NCBI GenBank assembly: GCA_949878435.1
Contig: CATLAK010000001.1
Span: 248,001-312,000 of the forward strand
Direction: 5' to 3'
Length of the DNA: 64,000 nucleotides
Source: an uncultured Lachnospiraceae bacterium
Lineage (GTDB): Bacteria; Bacillota; Clostridia; Lachnospirales; Lachnospiraceae
Notes under the pieces: model-generated
Told to the model about the DNA's origin: nothing
The model's input: the letters and a program-made list of their open reading frames with translations, nothing else
Databases searched by the model: none
Program-made: the position numbers and the translations under genes
Part shown: piece by piece, positions 1 to 9,268 of the stretch
How positions within the stretch are numbered: the stretch's first letter is position 1
Layout of the letters: every line of letters begins with the position of its first letter

Positions 1-84
1 AAACCCCTTTTCCTCCGGCAGATACTTTATAAGAACCTCGCTTGCCCGTCTTGTCTTTCTTTCCAGCGTTTCCTTAAAATTCAT
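1..84 (-). CDS. ispA: polyprenyl (farnesyl) diphosphate synthase, 5' end only
   Basis: Only the first 28 codons lie in the window; the rest runs off the left edge. The visible N-terminus has a YLPEEKG segment near residue 20, typical of the start of bacterial short-chain isoprenyl diphosphate synthases, which condense IPP with DMAPP/GPP to make farnesyl diphosphate in the cytoplasm. The ATG at 82-84 lies inside the 3' end of xseB, an 11-base overlap that implies translational coupling. The order xseA-xseB-ispA is common in Firmicutes and supports the call. No catalytic DDxxD motif is visible because the gene is cut. Confidence 0.72.
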   Translation of the reverse strand, partial: MNFKETLERKTRRASEVLIKYLPEEKGF

Positions 85-292
85 AAGTTTCTCCATCTTC
101 ATTCAGTGCCATCACTCTTTTTTCTACCTGATCGATTGCCTGATTACATTTGTTTAACAATTCCATGCCCTTTTTGTAAATCTGAAAGGATTCTTCCAGG
201 GAAATGTCTTCCTGCTCCAATGCCGAAACAGTTTCTTCAAGCATTTCAAATGCTTCCTCCAGTTTTAATTCCTTCTCTTCCTGCTCCTGCAT
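74..292 (-). CDS. xseB: exodeoxyribonuclease VII small subunit
   Basis: A 72-residue acidic, helical protein of the usual XseB size (about 70-80 residues). The core contains the family pattern LEEAFEMLEETVSALE followed by SLEESFQIYKKGMELLNKC, the two helices that bind XseA. Exonuclease VII degrades single-stranded DNA from both ends in the cytoplasm. The gene starts two bases after the end of xseA and overlaps ispA, so the three form a tight translation unit. Confidence 0.95.
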   Translation of the reverse strand: MQEQEEKELKLEEAFEMLEETVSALEQEDISLEESFQIYKKGMELLNKCNQAIDQVEKRVMALNEDGETYEF

Positions 293-294
293 CT

Positions 295-1521
295 TTATTC
301 TCCCTCCAACCTGTTCCTATTCTCCATCAAATGCTTTTCCTTCACTTCTGCATCGATTCTGCCATTCTTAACATAAATCTGTATTTGGTCGCCAGCTGCT
401 ATCTTGTGTATATCCGTCACCGTTCTCCCATTTTCGTCCGCCACATAGGAATACCCCTGGTTCAGCTTATCCAAAGGTGAAAGTCCCTTTAGCTTTTCTA
501 TATAGATTGCCATCCTGTGCCTGTCCTTCAAAATCCGGTTCTTCATAGCCGAAGACAGTCTTTCTTCTAAATTTATGGCATACGTTCTTTTTTCCCTGAT
601 CCTGCCCATGGGACTGTTCATTTTCAATCTTGTCTCCAGGGTCTGCTGCTTCATGCGCGCAAGTTTCATGCGTCCCTGCATCTGCCTGTTAAGCGCTAAA
701 CGGATTCCCTCCATCTGTCCCAGTAAAAGGTTCACGTCATATACCGCCAGTTCTGCTGCCGCAGATGGGGTCGGTGCACGCATATCTGCTACATAATCTA
801 TGATCGTCGTATCCGTCTCATGTCCTACCGCCGAAATAACCGGTATATTACAGTCGAACACAGCCTGGGCTACAATTTCCTCATTGAACGCCCACAAATC
901 TTCAATGGAACCTCCTCCGCGTCCTACGATGATTACATCCACCTGTCTTTTTTCAAGTGCCCGGATTCCCCTGACGATACTCTGCGGCGCTGCTTCCCCC
1001 TGTACGATGGCTGGATAGAGAATGATCTGCACATAGGGATTACGTCTGGATGTAATATTGATGATGTCCCTGACCGCTGCTCCCGTAGGTGCCGTTACCA
1101 CGCCAAGAGTCTTTATGAACCTTGGAATAGGCTTTTTGTACTCAGATGCAAACATCCCCCGCTCAAGCAGATCCTGCTTTAACCGCTCAAATCGCTCATA
1201 GAGTTCTCCTGCCCCATCCTGTATGATTTCCTTGGCATACATCTGATATTTGCCATCCCGCTCATACACATCGATGGTTCCCTTTACCACCACCTGCATT
1301 CCTTCCATCATCCGAAATGCAAGACCGGAACGGTTCCCCGCAAACATAACGCAGGAAATCGTTCCTTTTTGATCCTTTAACGTAAAATAAATATGTCCGG
1401 AAGAATGATATTTGCAGTTGCTGATCTCCCCTTTCACAGACAGATCATTCAGCAAAAAATCCTGTGCGAACATATTTCTGATATATGAATTTACTTGTCC
1501 AACTGTATAAACATTCCGCAT
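295..1521 (-). CDS. xseA: exodeoxyribonuclease VII large subunit
   Basis: This 408-residue protein has the XseA layout: an N-terminal OB fold (about residues 1-100), a catalytic domain with the conserved GRGGGSIEDLW motif at 200-210 and a following HETDTT segment, then a long coiled-coil region and a short C-terminal domain. It forms exonuclease VII with several XseB subunits and cleaves single-stranded DNA. It lies directly downstream of nusB (11-base gap) and upstream of xseB, the normal Firmicutes order. Length and motifs are all intact. Confidence 0.97.
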   Translation of the reverse strand: MRNVYTVGQVNSYIRNMFAQDFLLNDLSVKGEISNCKYHSSGHIYFTLKDQKGTISCVMFAGNRSGLAFRMMEGMQVVVKGTIDVYERDGKYQMYAKEIIQDGAGELYERFERLKQDLLERGMFASEYKKPIPRFIKTLGVVTAPTGAAVRDIINITSRRNPYVQIILYPAIVQGEAAPQSIVRGIRALEKRQVDVIIVGRGGGSIEDLWAFNEEIVAQAVFDCNIPVISAVGHETDTTIIDYVADMRAPTPSAAAELAVYDVNLLLGQMEGIRLALNRQMQGRMKLARMKQQTLETRLKMNSPMGRIREKRTYAINLEERLSSAMKNRILKDRHRMAIYIEKLKGLSPLDKLNQGYSYVADENGRTVTDIHKIAAGDQIQIYVKNGRIDAEVKEKHLMENRNRLEGE

Positions 1522-1532
1522 CTTCTGCTTAC

Positions 1533-1931
1533 CTAAGCGAACTTTGCCAGCACACCGTTGACAAAGGACGGTGAAGAGTCCTGACCGAATTTTTTAGCCA
1601 GTTCCACTGCTTCATTGATAGCAACACCTGTGGGAATATCCTGATCATATATGATCTCATAGACCGCCAGCCTTAAAATAGTTAGATCCACCTTCCCCAT
1701 GCGCTCTGTATTCCAGCCCTGCACCTTATCATTCAATGCCTGATCGATGGAGTCGATCTTTTCTATAATCTTGTTGAATTTCTCACTGATCTGGGCATTG
1801 TTTTTCTCCGCTGCAGCATTTTCCGCATCCTCAAAAAAGAATGCCTCCTGCTGCGCCATTTCCTCTTTGGGATTAAATTCCACACGAAACAGCAGCTTGA
1901 AAATCTGCTCTCTCATTTCTCTTCTGCTCAT
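1533..1931 (-). CDS. nusB: transcription antitermination factor NusB
   Basis: A 132-residue all-helical protein starting [19 protein letters not shown], the standard NusB N-terminus, and ending with the conserved [19 protein letters not shown] and [10 protein letters not shown] segments. NusB joins NusE (S10) on boxA RNA to support rRNA transcription antitermination. Upstream is the Asp23 gene, 17 bases away, and downstream is xseA; asp23-nusB-xseA is a conserved Clostridia arrangement. Confidence 0.97.
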   Translation of the reverse strand: MSRREMREQIFKLLFRVEFNPKEEMAQQEAFFFEDAENAAAEKNNAQISEKFNKIIEKIDSIDQALNDKVQGWNTERMGKVDLTILRLAVYEIIYDQDIPTGVAINEAVELAKKFGQDSSPSFVNGVLAKFA

Positions 1932-1948
1932 ACGAATCCACCTTATGC

Positions 1949-2335
1949 CTATTTCTCCCGCAGCATATTGACACCTGCAATGCGGATATCTACATCTGAA
2001 ACCTCAAGACCGGTCATGCTCTCTATGGTTGATTTCACCCTGTCCTGGACTCTCTGGGAAACTGCAGGAATGTTATATCCATATTCAATGATTAGTGCCA
2101 GCTCCGCCCTTACACGCTTGCCGAGCACCTCCACCTTCACACCTTTTGCAAGATTTTTAACGCCCATTTTGCTCATAAGTTCGTTGGTGATATTACCCGC
2201 CATAGCAGCAACGCCATCTACTTCCGTTGCAGCAAGACCTGCAATCATTGCCACTACATCATCGGCAATCTTTACTGTACCCAGGTCCTCGTCTTCCTGT
2301 AACACATAGGTGTTCTGTTCAAAAGTTTTCTCCAT
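1949..2335 (-). CDS. Asp23/Gls24 family envelope stress response protein
   Basis: This 128-residue protein carries the Asp23/Gls24 domain over most of its length, including [19 protein letters not shown] near the N-terminus and the [30 protein letters not shown] block, ending in a short basic tail. The family is linked to envelope stress in Gram-positives (Asp23 of Staphylococcus is membrane-associated); the molecular function is poorly known. It heads the asp23-nusB-xseAB-ispA cluster, behind an extended -10 promoter candidate. Confidence 0.93.
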   Translation of the reverse strand: MEKTFEQNTYVLQEDEDLGTVKIADDVVAMIAGLAATEVDGVAAMAGNITNELMSKMGVKNLAKGVKVEVLGKRVRAELALIIEYGYNIPAVSQRVQDRVKSTIESMTGLEVSDVDIRIAGVNMLREK

Positions 2336-2380
2336 AATAACGTTCCTTTCTCTCCATTTATTGCAAGCCTGTTAATGTTT

Positions 2381-2389
2381 ATCATATCA
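2381..2389 (-). promoter_or_regulatory. extended -10 promoter candidate for the asp23-nusB-xse operon
   Basis: On the minus strand TGATATGAT provides a TGn extension and a TATGAT -10 box about 45 bases upstream of the Asp23 start codon. No convincing -35 box is present 17 bases further up (best hexamer matches 3 of 6), so the call rests on the extended -10 and position alone. Confidence 0.4.
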
Positions 2390-2438
2390 AAAATTCCGCT
2401 TTTTGCATAGCCCCGTCAAAAATAAAATCTTCATTTCC

Positions 2439-3692
2439 CTATAGCCAGAAGCTAAGACTTAATTGCTCCTTATTTTCTGCATAAGACACGGTTCCCTCCT
2501 GGGTGCTTAAATAGCTGAATATTCCCTGCTCTTCAATAAGATGCCCGATCATTTCTTTATAAGCCGCATCGTCCGCGCATTTGAGCGTCACATAAGTGCT
2601 TCCCTGTTCATACGCCGATGAAAATACATTTTGTAATTTTTCCTCATCGACCCCGGTAAAATATCGTCCTTCCCTGACATAATAATTATCTTCCATGGAA
2701 TCGCAAACCGGCACATCTACAATGGAATCAATGACGTGCGTCTTTTCCAGCTGCTCCGTCGTGACACACAGATAATCATAATTAATAGGCGGAATGCTTT
2801 CAGCCATCTGCTCACTGCTTCCCTCCACGATCTGGTAAGATGCATCTCCCCATGTAGTATCTACATAATAATAATTTCCATCCAGCCTGACCAAATTCCA
2901 TGCATGTCCTTCCCCTTCTGATACCCTTCCCATGATCAGCGCAGCTTCAATTCCGGCTTTATTAAGCAGATACTGGGTCGCCTTGGCATATCCCTGGCAC
3001 ACACTTTTGCGCGTGATGAACACGGAACAGATATTCTGATTATCCGGCGCTTCGGCATCATATTCTGTCTGATTGATGATGTACTCATAAATGTACTTCA
3101 CCTTTCCATATTGATCCAGATCTTCTGGCATACCGGCAAAACATTCCTGCACATACTGCGCAACCTGTTCTTCCTTGCGCACCGCCTCTTCTTCTGATAC
3201 ATTATAGGTTCCCGAAAAGGTAATCTTTTTCACCACATCCCCTAATGTGTATCTGGTAAAAGTATAACCATCCACATAAAAAATTTCAGGATGATCATTC
3301 AGAACACATTGAAAAACCTTTTCGATTCTGTCCGTCTCTGTACAGGATAAGGCTACATCGTCTCCAAAGTCCTGCAGAATCTTCAGGATTTCCGCATAAA
3401 CGACCTGCTCTTCCTCGCTCAGCTTTTCATAGTGGAAAAGTCCCGTCTGCTGCTTTCTGATAAAAGCAGCTTCTTCCAGCGAAATACCGGAAATACTTTC
3501 CACTTCATTGACATCTGTTTCCTGTGTTTCCCCTCCGGCTGTAACGGCTGTCCCGTTATTGACCGCTTCCTCACCCTGAATGTCTGCTTCTTCCCTGCTG
3601 CTATCCGGCTTGTCCTGACTTGCCGGGCAAGTACATCCTGTAAATGCCAGAAAACAGATAAGTACTGATAATATGCATCTTTTCATCTTCAT
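2439..3692 (-). CDS. transglutaminase-like domain lipoprotein
   Basis: A 417-residue secreted lipoprotein. Residues 1-20 form a signal peptide ending in a lipobox (FTGC, Cys20), followed by a Ser/Glu/Thr-rich linker. The C-terminal half holds a transglutaminase-like fold with the Cys-His-Asp triad visible: Cys232 in KSVCQGYA, His263 in GHAWNLV and Asp278 in YYVDTTWGD. Such extracellular domains may act as peptidases or crosslinkers; the substrate is unknown. The start codon follows the stop of prfC directly (TAA-ATG), so it is probably co-transcribed with prfC. No Shine-Dalgarno is obvious, which makes ATG at codon 3 an alternative start. Confidence 0.85.
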   Translation of the reverse strand: MKMKRCILSVLICFLAFTGCTCPASQDKPDSSREEADIQGEEAVNNGTAVTAGGETQETDVNEVESISGISLEEAAFIRKQQTGLFHYEKLSEEEQVVYAEILKILQDFGDDVALSCTETDRIEKVFQCVLNDHPEIFYVDGYTFTRYTLGDVVKKITFSGTYNVSEEEAVRKEEQVAQYVQECFAGMPEDLDQYGKVKYIYEYIINQTEYDAEAPDNQNICSVFITRKSVCQGYAKATQYLLNKAGIEAALIMGRVSEGEGHAWNLVRLDGNYYYVDTTWGDASYQIVEGSSEQMAESIPPINYDYLCVTTEQLEKTHVIDSIVDVPVCDSMEDNYYVREGRYFTGVDEEKLQNVFSSAYEQGSTYVTLKCADDAAYKEMIGHLIEEQGIFSYLSTQEGTVSYAENKEQLSLSFWL

Positions 3693-5285
3693 TTAATCAC
3701 GTCCAAACTCTGATAATATTAATCCTTCGTTTCGATCCAGTGTCATTCCTACACTCCAGGCATTGATAAACAAGAGAAGGGGATTTCCCTTAAGATCTCT
3801 TATCTTTTTCATGTCGGATGTGCCTACCAGCTTATTTAAATCAATGTCTTTATTTTCAATCCACCGGATGTGCTCATAGGGCAGGTTCTCCAGTTTGATT
3901 TCCACATTATACTCATTTTCCAGACGATACTTTAATACATCGAATTGGAGCACACCTACCACCCCTACAATGATTTCCTCCATACCGGTATTAAATTCCT
4001 GAAAAATCTGAATCGCGCCTTCCTGAGCAATCTGGGTGATTCCTTTTACAAACTGCTTCCGCTTCATCGTATCCACCTGTCTCACCCTTGCAAAATGCTC
4101 CGGTGCAAAGGTGGGGATTCCCTCGTACTGAAACTGCTCCTTGGGCATGCACAATGTATCTCCGATAGAAAAGATGCCCGGATCAAATACGCCAATGATA
4201 TCCCCTGCATAGGCTTCCTCCAGGATCTTTCTTTCGCTTGCCATAATCTGCTGAGGCTGGGAAAGACGCATGACCTTTCCGCCCTGTACATGCTTTACCT
4301 CCATGCTCGCTTCATATTTGCCGGAACAGATCCTCATAAATGCAATTCTGTCCCTGTGCGCCTTATTCATATTTGCCTGAATCTTAAACACAAACGCAGA
4401 AAATGCCTGCTCTGTAGGCGAAACAAGACCGATATCTGCTCTTCTTGGAAGCGGTGTTGTGGTCATCTTCAAAAAATGCTGCAAGAAAAATTCAACGCCG
4501 AAATTCGTGAGCGCCGATCCAAAGAACACAGGAGTAAGTTCCCCGGCACGCACAAGATTCAAATCAAATTCTGCACTTGCACCGTCTAAGAGCGCTATCT
4601 CATCTTCAAGAAGACCTGCCGCGTCCTCTCCGATTGCTGTGCGCAGCGCCTTTTCGTCCTTTGCCATAATTTCTCTTGTCTCTCCTTCTTTGGTTCCCTT
4701 CTCCGTATCGGAATAAGTGATCACACACTGCCTGTCCCTGTCATAAACTCCTTTAAAGTTCTTCCCTGAACCAATCGGCCAGTTTACAGGACAGGTGGCA
4801 ATTCCTAATTCCTTTTCAATTTCATCGAGGAGTTCAAAGGTGTCGTTTGCATCCCTGTCCATCTTATTGATGAACGTAAAAATAGGAATCTTCCGCATGA
4901 CACAGACTTTAAATAACTTACGCGTCTGTGCCTCCACGCCTTTCGATGCATCGATTACCATCACAGCTGAATCCGCCGCCATAAGTGTACGGTAAGTATC
5001 TTCCGAGAAATCCTGGTGTCCCGGCGTGTCAAGGATATTAATGCAAAATCCGCCATACTCGAACTGCAGTACGGAAGAAGTGACCGAAATACCCCTCTCC
5101 TTCTCGATCTCCATCCAGTCAGAAACTGCATGTCTTGCCGTAGCTTTTCCTTTCACGCTTCCTGCCAGATTGATTGCTCCTCCATATAAAAGAAATTTTT
5201 CTGTAAGCGTCGTCTTCCCCGCATCCGGGTGGGAAATAATGGCAAATGTCCTTCTTCTGTTTATTTCCTGTTCATATTGATTCAC
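3693..5285 (-). CDS. prfC: peptide chain release factor 3
   Basis: A translational GTPase that recycles RF1/RF2 after peptide release. The G1 loop SHPDAGKTT is at about residues 18-26, with DTPGHQDFSEDT (G3) and NKMDRDA (G4) following; the RF3-specific C-terminal domains are complete, giving 530 residues. I place the start at GTG (5283-5285) because GGAGGA lies 7 bases upstream. The frame opens five codons earlier at a TTG, but that codon overlaps the ribosome binding site itself. A 140-base gap separates it from spoIIIAH. Confidence 0.96.
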   Translation of the reverse strand: MNQYEQEINRRRTFAIISHPDAGKTTLTEKFLLYGGAINLAGSVKGKATARHAVSDWMEIEKERGISVTSSVLQFEYGGFCINILDTPGHQDFSEDTYRTLMAADSAVMVIDASKGVEAQTRKLFKVCVMRKIPIFTFINKMDRDANDTFELLDEIEKELGIATCPVNWPIGSGKNFKGVYDRDRQCVITYSDTEKGTKEGETREIMAKDEKALRTAIGEDAAGLLEDEIALLDGASAEFDLNLVRAGELTPVFFGSALTNFGVEFFLQHFLKMTTTPLPRRADIGLVSPTEQAFSAFVFKIQANMNKAHRDRIAFMRICSGKYEASMEVKHVQGGKVMRLSQPQQIMASERKILEEAYAGDIIGVFDPGIFSIGDTLCMPKEQFQYEGIPTFAPEHFARVRQVDTMKRKQFVKGITQIAQEGAIQIFQEFNTGMEEIIVGVVGVLQFDVLKYRLENEYNVEIKLENLPYEHIRWIENKDIDLNKLVGTSDMKKIRDLKGNPLLLFINAWSVGMTLDRNEGLILSEFGRD

Positions 5286-5341
5286 GTATTCTTCCTCCAA
5301 CTGATTCTATTGTATCTTAAAGAACTGATCTTAAGGCAAAT

Positions 5342-5384
5342 GGGAACAGTAATCTGCAGTGTCGTGAGCAGGTCGCCTGTTCCC
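5342..5384 (-). terminator. hairpin after spoIIIAH, possible weak terminator
   Basis: GGGAACAG and CTGTTCCC form an 8-bp stem around a 27-base loop that contains a further CTGC/GCAG pair. On the minus strand it is followed only by ATTTG, not a good U-run, so it may be a weak terminator of the spoIIIA transcript or an RNA processing structure rather than a strong intrinsic terminator. Confidence 0.35.
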
Positions 5385-5439
5385 CCCATTCTCCTGTAAT
5401 AGAATACCACACTTTTTTAAATATAGCATCTATTTATTC

Positions 5440-6192
5440 TTAGTTGTCCATTAATGTACTGATAATGATGGAATCCGCCGACACACCGGTTTTACGGATG
5501 ACGATATCCTCTATCTGTGCGCGCTGCGCTTCTGTAAGTTCTGCCGCATTTACTACAACGTCAACCGTGCTGTCCGTAATACTTACGACCACATCATCGA
5601 ACCCCTTGCTTTCTAACAGAATCTCCGCTGCCGTTTCCTTTTCTGCCACATCGGTTATGGCAATCATATTGTCAACCGCTTCCTGCTTCTGCTCCTCGCT
5701 GATATTTACATTGTTGATGATTTCCAGAAGGGTTTCTTTATTTTTTGCTCTGGTTTGTTCTTTTAATAGTCTTGCCCCGGAAAGCGTATTTAAACTTGCA
5801 GAAGAGGTAAATACCGCTTCTCCCGGAGTTTCTCCCTCCGCCAGCTGATTTTCTGTGCTCTGTGCCACATCTATCGGGGTATTTTCTGCCAGCACTTCAT
5901 CCATAGTTTCATCAAGATAATTTTCCTGCTGAAGAACCACATCCGAATCCAGGCTTTCAATCTCACCGTATCCTGCCTGTTCCATGTCCTCGTCAGATAT
6001 TTCAAACAAAGATGCCACATCCGCACCTGTTTCCGCAGCAGGCTGTTCGTCTGCAACGACAGTGTCAGACCCTGCTGTCATAATTTCCTCCTCCGTAATT
6101 TTGCTGCCGGCAAAATTCAGGTATCCTGCAACTGCAATCATGATTGCCAGCGCCGTGATCATAATCTGATTCTTCTTCACCATATTCTTCAA
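5440..6192 (-). CDS. spoIIIAH: stage III sporulation protein AH
   Basis: A 250-residue mother-cell membrane protein of the SpoIIIA-SpoIIQ feeding-tube complex. One membrane segment lies at about residues 10-28, a variable acidic linker follows, and the C-terminal YscJ/FliF-like domain (about 140-250) carries the segment that binds SpoIIQ in the intermembrane space. I keep the TTG start at 6190-6192 because AAGGAG lies 8 bases upstream; the next ATG (6181-6183) is 17 bases from it. It is the last gene of the spoIIIA operon. Confidence 0.95.
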   Translation of the reverse strand: MKNMVKKNQIMITALAIMIAVAGYLNFAGSKITEEEIMTAGSDTVVADEQPAAETGADVASLFEISDEDMEQAGYGEIESLDSDVVLQQENYLDETMDEVLAENTPIDVAQSTENQLAEGETPGEAVFTSSASLNTLSGARLLKEQTRAKNKETLLEIINNVNISEEQKQEAVDNMIAITDVAEKETAAEILLESKGFDDVVVSITDSTVDVVVNAAELTEAQRAQIEDIVIRKTGVSADSIIISTLMDN

Positions 6193-6207
6193 ATCCGTTT
6201 CTCCTTC

Positions 6208-6864
6208 TTACTGTGATATCATTTTAACTACTTTAATTTTATGTGCGTCAATTCCAAATAATGCCTGAATTGCTTCTGTTATATTTTGTACCGTTTCAGC
6301 GTTCCCGCCTCCCTGGGCAGATATCACCACCCCTTCCACCCTGGGGGATAAAATCTTCTTTATGTAGGGGGCGCCATTCCCCTGCCCCGCGTCCTGATAA
6401 ATGGTCTGTTCGCTGTCACTTATATTGGTCGTATTACGGCTGCCTCCGGCAGAATCCACCTCTGTGGACCCTTCCCTGACCGTGCTCGCATCCTTCTCCA
6501 CGACAGCCTCGCCTGAACTTTCCAAAGTGACCATGACCCTGACTTTCCCAACCCCATCCATGGTGCAGAGCAATTCCTCTAAAGACCTTTCCAGACGATA
6601 AGCATAAGAAAGCAGTACATCTTCCTCCTTATATACTTCCTGCTTCGCACCGGCATTTTGAATGAGATCGGCTTGTTGATTCAGTATAACACTTTCATTG
6701 TCCCATTGACCGGACTTTGTATCTGATTTTTCATCTTTATGGTCCACCGGCCAGACAATCACCATAAGCAAAATCCCAATAAGGAGCATAATTAAAAATT
6801 GGTCCTTGGCAAATTTGATTTTAAATTTTTTTTCACTGTTTTTTTCCTGCATACAACAAACCAT
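6208..6864 (-). CDS. spoIIIAG: stage III sporulation protein AG
   Basis: A 218-residue single-pass membrane protein: a basic N-terminus, a transmembrane helix (FLIMLLIGILLMVIVWP, about 23-39), and an extracytoplasmic part with a ring-building motif. The stretch LEELLCTMDGVGKVRVMVTLES is the conserved core of SpoIIIAG, which forms the large ring in the channel between mother cell and forespore. AGAGGA sits only 2 bases before the first ATG and 13 before the second (6850-6852), so the exact start is uncertain. Confidence 0.94.
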   Translation of the reverse strand: MVCCMQEKNSEKKFKIKFAKDQFLIMLLIGILLMVIVWPVDHKDEKSDTKSGQWDNESVILNQQADLIQNAGAKQEVYKEEDVLLSYAYRLERSLEELLCTMDGVGKVRVMVTLESSGEAVVEKDASTVREGSTEVDSAGGSRNTTNISDSEQTIYQDAGQGNGAPYIKKILSPRVEGVVISAQGGGNAETVQNITEAIQALFGIDAHKIKVVKMISQ

Positions 6865-6906
6865 ATCCTCTCACACGCTGCCTTGCCGCCGTTTTTATGC
6901 TTCTGT

Positions 6907-7464
6907 CTATGGCGCTAAAATGACACGGATCCTGTCGGCATCTACACCAATATAGTCACTGTACATGCTTTTAAGATCTTCTTCTTTCAAATCAGTTTCC
7001 TCCTTCTTGCCGATGCACACCGGCTCAATCCGGATTTCATCATCTGAAGAAACACTTTTTCCCGATACCGTTATGATAATTTCTTCATTACCGCTGTATT
7101 CTGCTTTCGCATAAACCTCGTCTGAAAACCGGACATCTACCACCTCATAATCGCCTTCGCAATGCACAAGTCTGCTTTTCAGTTCCTGTTCAATGCTTTC
7201 ATAAATTCCCGCCTCATTTTCTCCCACATTCAGATTTTCACTTTCTGCCTCTATTTCGTTTTCCAGCATCTGCACTCTGCTGCGAATTTCCCGCTGTCTT
7301 TCCTCATCAAGCACGACGGAGAACACCGGCTCCGTCATGCGCAGAATCATAATAATCCCTACCAGAATTCTGACATATTTGGCATAAGCTTTCCCCGGAA
7401 CGAAAAACAAAACTGCCTGTGCTATAATGATGAAAATACATATTTCCTTTATTGCACCAACCAT
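6907..7464 (-). CDS. spoIIIAF: stage III sporulation protein AF
   Basis: A 186-residue protein with two N-terminal membrane helices (IKEICIFIIIAQAVLFFVP and YAKYVRILVGIIMILRM) and a soluble C-terminal domain ending GVDADRIRVIL, typical of SpoIIIAF. I place the start at ATG 7462-7464, preceded by AGGAGG; the open frame extends 14 codons further up into spoIIIAE but without support. It sits between spoIIIAE and spoIIIAG as in other spore formers and is expected to act in the mother-cell membrane. Confidence 0.94.
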   Translation of the reverse strand: MVGAIKEICIFIIIAQAVLFFVPGKAYAKYVRILVGIIMILRMTEPVFSVVLDEERQREIRSRVQMLENEIEAESENLNVGENEAGIYESIEQELKSRLVHCEGDYEVVDVRFSDEVYAKAEYSGNEEIIITVSGKSVSSDDEIRIEPVCIGKKEETDLKEEDLKSMYSDYIGVDADRIRVILAP

Positions 7465-7474
7465 CTTCCGCCTC

Positions 7475-8638
7475 CTATAATGAAACCGTGTAGGACACCA
7501 CCGCAATCACAATGATAAATAAAATAACGGAAGTGAACACACACCTTAAAAGCAGAAGGCATCCGCCTCCCACCCTGTCAGCACACAAAGATACCCTCTT
7601 GTCGCTGACGATTCCCGTGATAGCCGCTCCAAGTTTCACCGCCCCCGTCACAATCAATATTTTCAAAATCGGCATAAGGCATGCGCCCAGCAGCAAGATC
7701 AGAAGCAGCACGCCCATACTGTTCTTGATAAGGACCGCCGACCCCAAAACCAGTTCTGTCACCCCTTCCGTCACTCCCCCTATTCCGGGAATAGCCGCAA
7801 TTGCTTTTCGCATGGCAGAAATCTTAAGACCGGAAGCCACCGGCACAATCACCGCCTGTACCAGGCTGAGCCCTGTGACTGCACCCATGGCAATTTTAAG
7901 CGAAAAGGAAATTCCCTTTTCGATGAATTCCAGCAAAAGCGCCAGCTTTTCTTCTGTCCACAATCCGTTTAAAAGCGCCAGCATGACATAACTGTAGATA
8001 AACGGAATCAGCACGCCGTTTAAAAAGCTTTCCACCAGATAGGCAACCATCAGCATCAGCTGATAATAATAAACCCCAGATGCCGTTCCCTGTGCGGTCC
8101 CGACCACGATACTGTAAGTCGGAATAAACAACTTGACAAACAGTACAATGCTTTCCATCGTGTCGGCAGCAATTTCAGATACAAAGAGAAAGACCTTCGT
8201 CAGAATAACCATCAGAAAAAGATAAAGAAAGTAAAACCCCGCCTGCGCCATCTGCTGCCCTGCAAATAAATCTGAAAATTCCGAAAAAAGCGCCGACACT
8301 ACCCCAAGCACCAGGATATAAAGAAAAACCTGTCTCAATCCGGTCAGCTCTCCCTTAAGGCTATCCTTGATCTGACCGATCAGCATTTTAAACGCCTCAA
8401 GCACCTGACCATTCATGATCATGGTCAGCAGCTGCTTCGCATCAACCTGTATTCCCGGGAAAAGGCTGTCCATCCCTTCATTAATAGCATCTAAATCACC
8501 AGAGGAAAGCCAGTCGTCTATGTAATCAAATTCTGATGCCACGTCTGTATTCTCACTTGCCTTTACCTGCATAGGAAAAAGAAGGAAGCCAAATAACACT
8601 CCTGCCAAAAGCAGCATCCCGATTTTGATCCTCTTCAT
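7475..8638 (-). CDS. spoIIIAE: stage III sporulation protein AE
   Basis: A 387-residue multi-pass membrane protein with an N-terminal signal-like segment (residues 1-28) and about eight hydrophobic helices; the conserved VKLFIPTYSIVVGTAQGT and AAIPGIGGVTEGVTELVLG stretches identify the family. It is thought to be the polytopic core of the SpoIIIA channel in the mother-cell membrane. GAGGAGG stands just upstream of the ATG. The stop codon lies 10 bases before the spoIIIAF start. Confidence 0.95.
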   Translation of the reverse strand: MKRIKIGMLLLAGVLFGFLLFPMQVKASENTDVASEFDYIDDWLSSGDLDAINEGMDSLFPGIQVDAKQLLTMIMNGQVLEAFKMLIGQIKDSLKGELTGLRQVFLYILVLGVVSALFSEFSDLFAGQQMAQAGFYFLYLFLMVILTKVFLFVSEIAADTMESIVLFVKLFIPTYSIVVGTAQGTASGVYYYQLMLMVAYLVESFLNGVLIPFIYSYVMLALLNGLWTEEKLALLLEFIEKGISFSLKIAMGAVTGLSLVQAVIVPVASGLKISAMRKAIAAIPGIGGVTEGVTELVLGSAVLIKNSMGVLLLILLLGACLMPILKILIVTGAVKLGAAITGIVSDKRVSLCADRVGGGCLLLLRCVFTSVILFIIVIAVVSYTVSL

Positions 8639-8647
8639 TGTTCCTCC

Positions 8648-9034
8648 TCACCCTGCTATGGCATTAATATTTTCAATGACCGCTGTAAGCACCGGAATCC
8701 CCATAAGCAGTACGGATAACTTTCCAAAAATTTCTATCTGTCCCGCAACGGCGCCATAGCCTGCATCTTTACAAATAGATGCGCAGAATTCACATACATA
8801 TGTTATTCCTACCGCCTTAAATAAAAAGCCAATATAATCTCCGCTTCCGCTTAAATAATTCTGAAGTACCTTTACCCTTCCCAAAAGCGCAGCAAGACCG
8901 CTTAAGGAAAACGTAAAGATCACCAGACAAATTGCCGCTCCGATATAGATTCCATATTCCGGCCGGTTGGTTCTAAACTGCAGGGCAAGCATCACCCCCG
9001 CCACGCCCAATACCCCGATTTTGACGATTTCCAT
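8648..9034 (-). CDS. spoIIIAD: stage III sporulation protein AD
   Basis: A 128-residue protein with about four hydrophobic segments, matching SpoIIIAD in length and topology; the stretch FLFKAVGITYVCEFCASICKD is the recognisable conserved region. It is related in sequence to SpoIIIAC, its upstream neighbour, and both belong to the membrane part of the SpoIIIA complex. The gap to spoIIIAE is 9 bases. Confidence 0.93.
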   Translation of the reverse strand: MEIVKIGVLGVAGVMLALQFRTNRPEYGIYIGAAICLVIFTFSLSGLAALLGRVKVLQNYLSGSGDYIGFLFKAVGITYVCEFCASICKDAGYGAVAGQIEIFGKLSVLLMGIPVLTAVIENINAIAG

Positions 9035-9053
9035 GACAATCCCATTCCTTCCG

Positions 9054-9248
9054 CTATAAGCTGAACAACTCCTGTATCATAATGAACAAGTCATAAATAT
9101 ACGGCAGAATCCAGGTGAGCACTAAGATCAAACCTGCCAGTGAAATCAAAAAAGCATGCTCTTCCCTTCCGCTGTGCTTTAAGATCTGGCTTAAAATGGT
9201 TATCAGAATGCCAACTGCCGCTATCTTAAAAATCAGACTTACCTCCAT
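9054..9248 (-). CDS. spoIIIAC: stage III sporulation protein AC
   Basis: A 64-residue protein made of two transmembrane helices (IFKIAAVGILITILSQILK and AFLISLAGLILVLTWILP) joined by the conserved polar loop HSGREEHA. Size and order in the operon are exactly those of SpoIIIAC. It is a small membrane subunit of the sporulation channel complex. Confidence 0.94.
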   Translation of the reverse strand: MEVSLIFKIAAVGILITILSQILKHSGREEHAFLISLAGLILVLTWILPYIYDLFIMIQELFSL

Positions 9249-9268
9249 ATTCCCTCCATGTAATTTCC

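Noticed and set aside
3945-4589. Long plus-strand frame opposite prfC (and similar frames opposite infB, pnp and ppk)
   Set aside because: They mirror well-identified minus-strand genes, have no ribosome binding site or recognisable domain, and show composition expected from the antisense of coding DNA.
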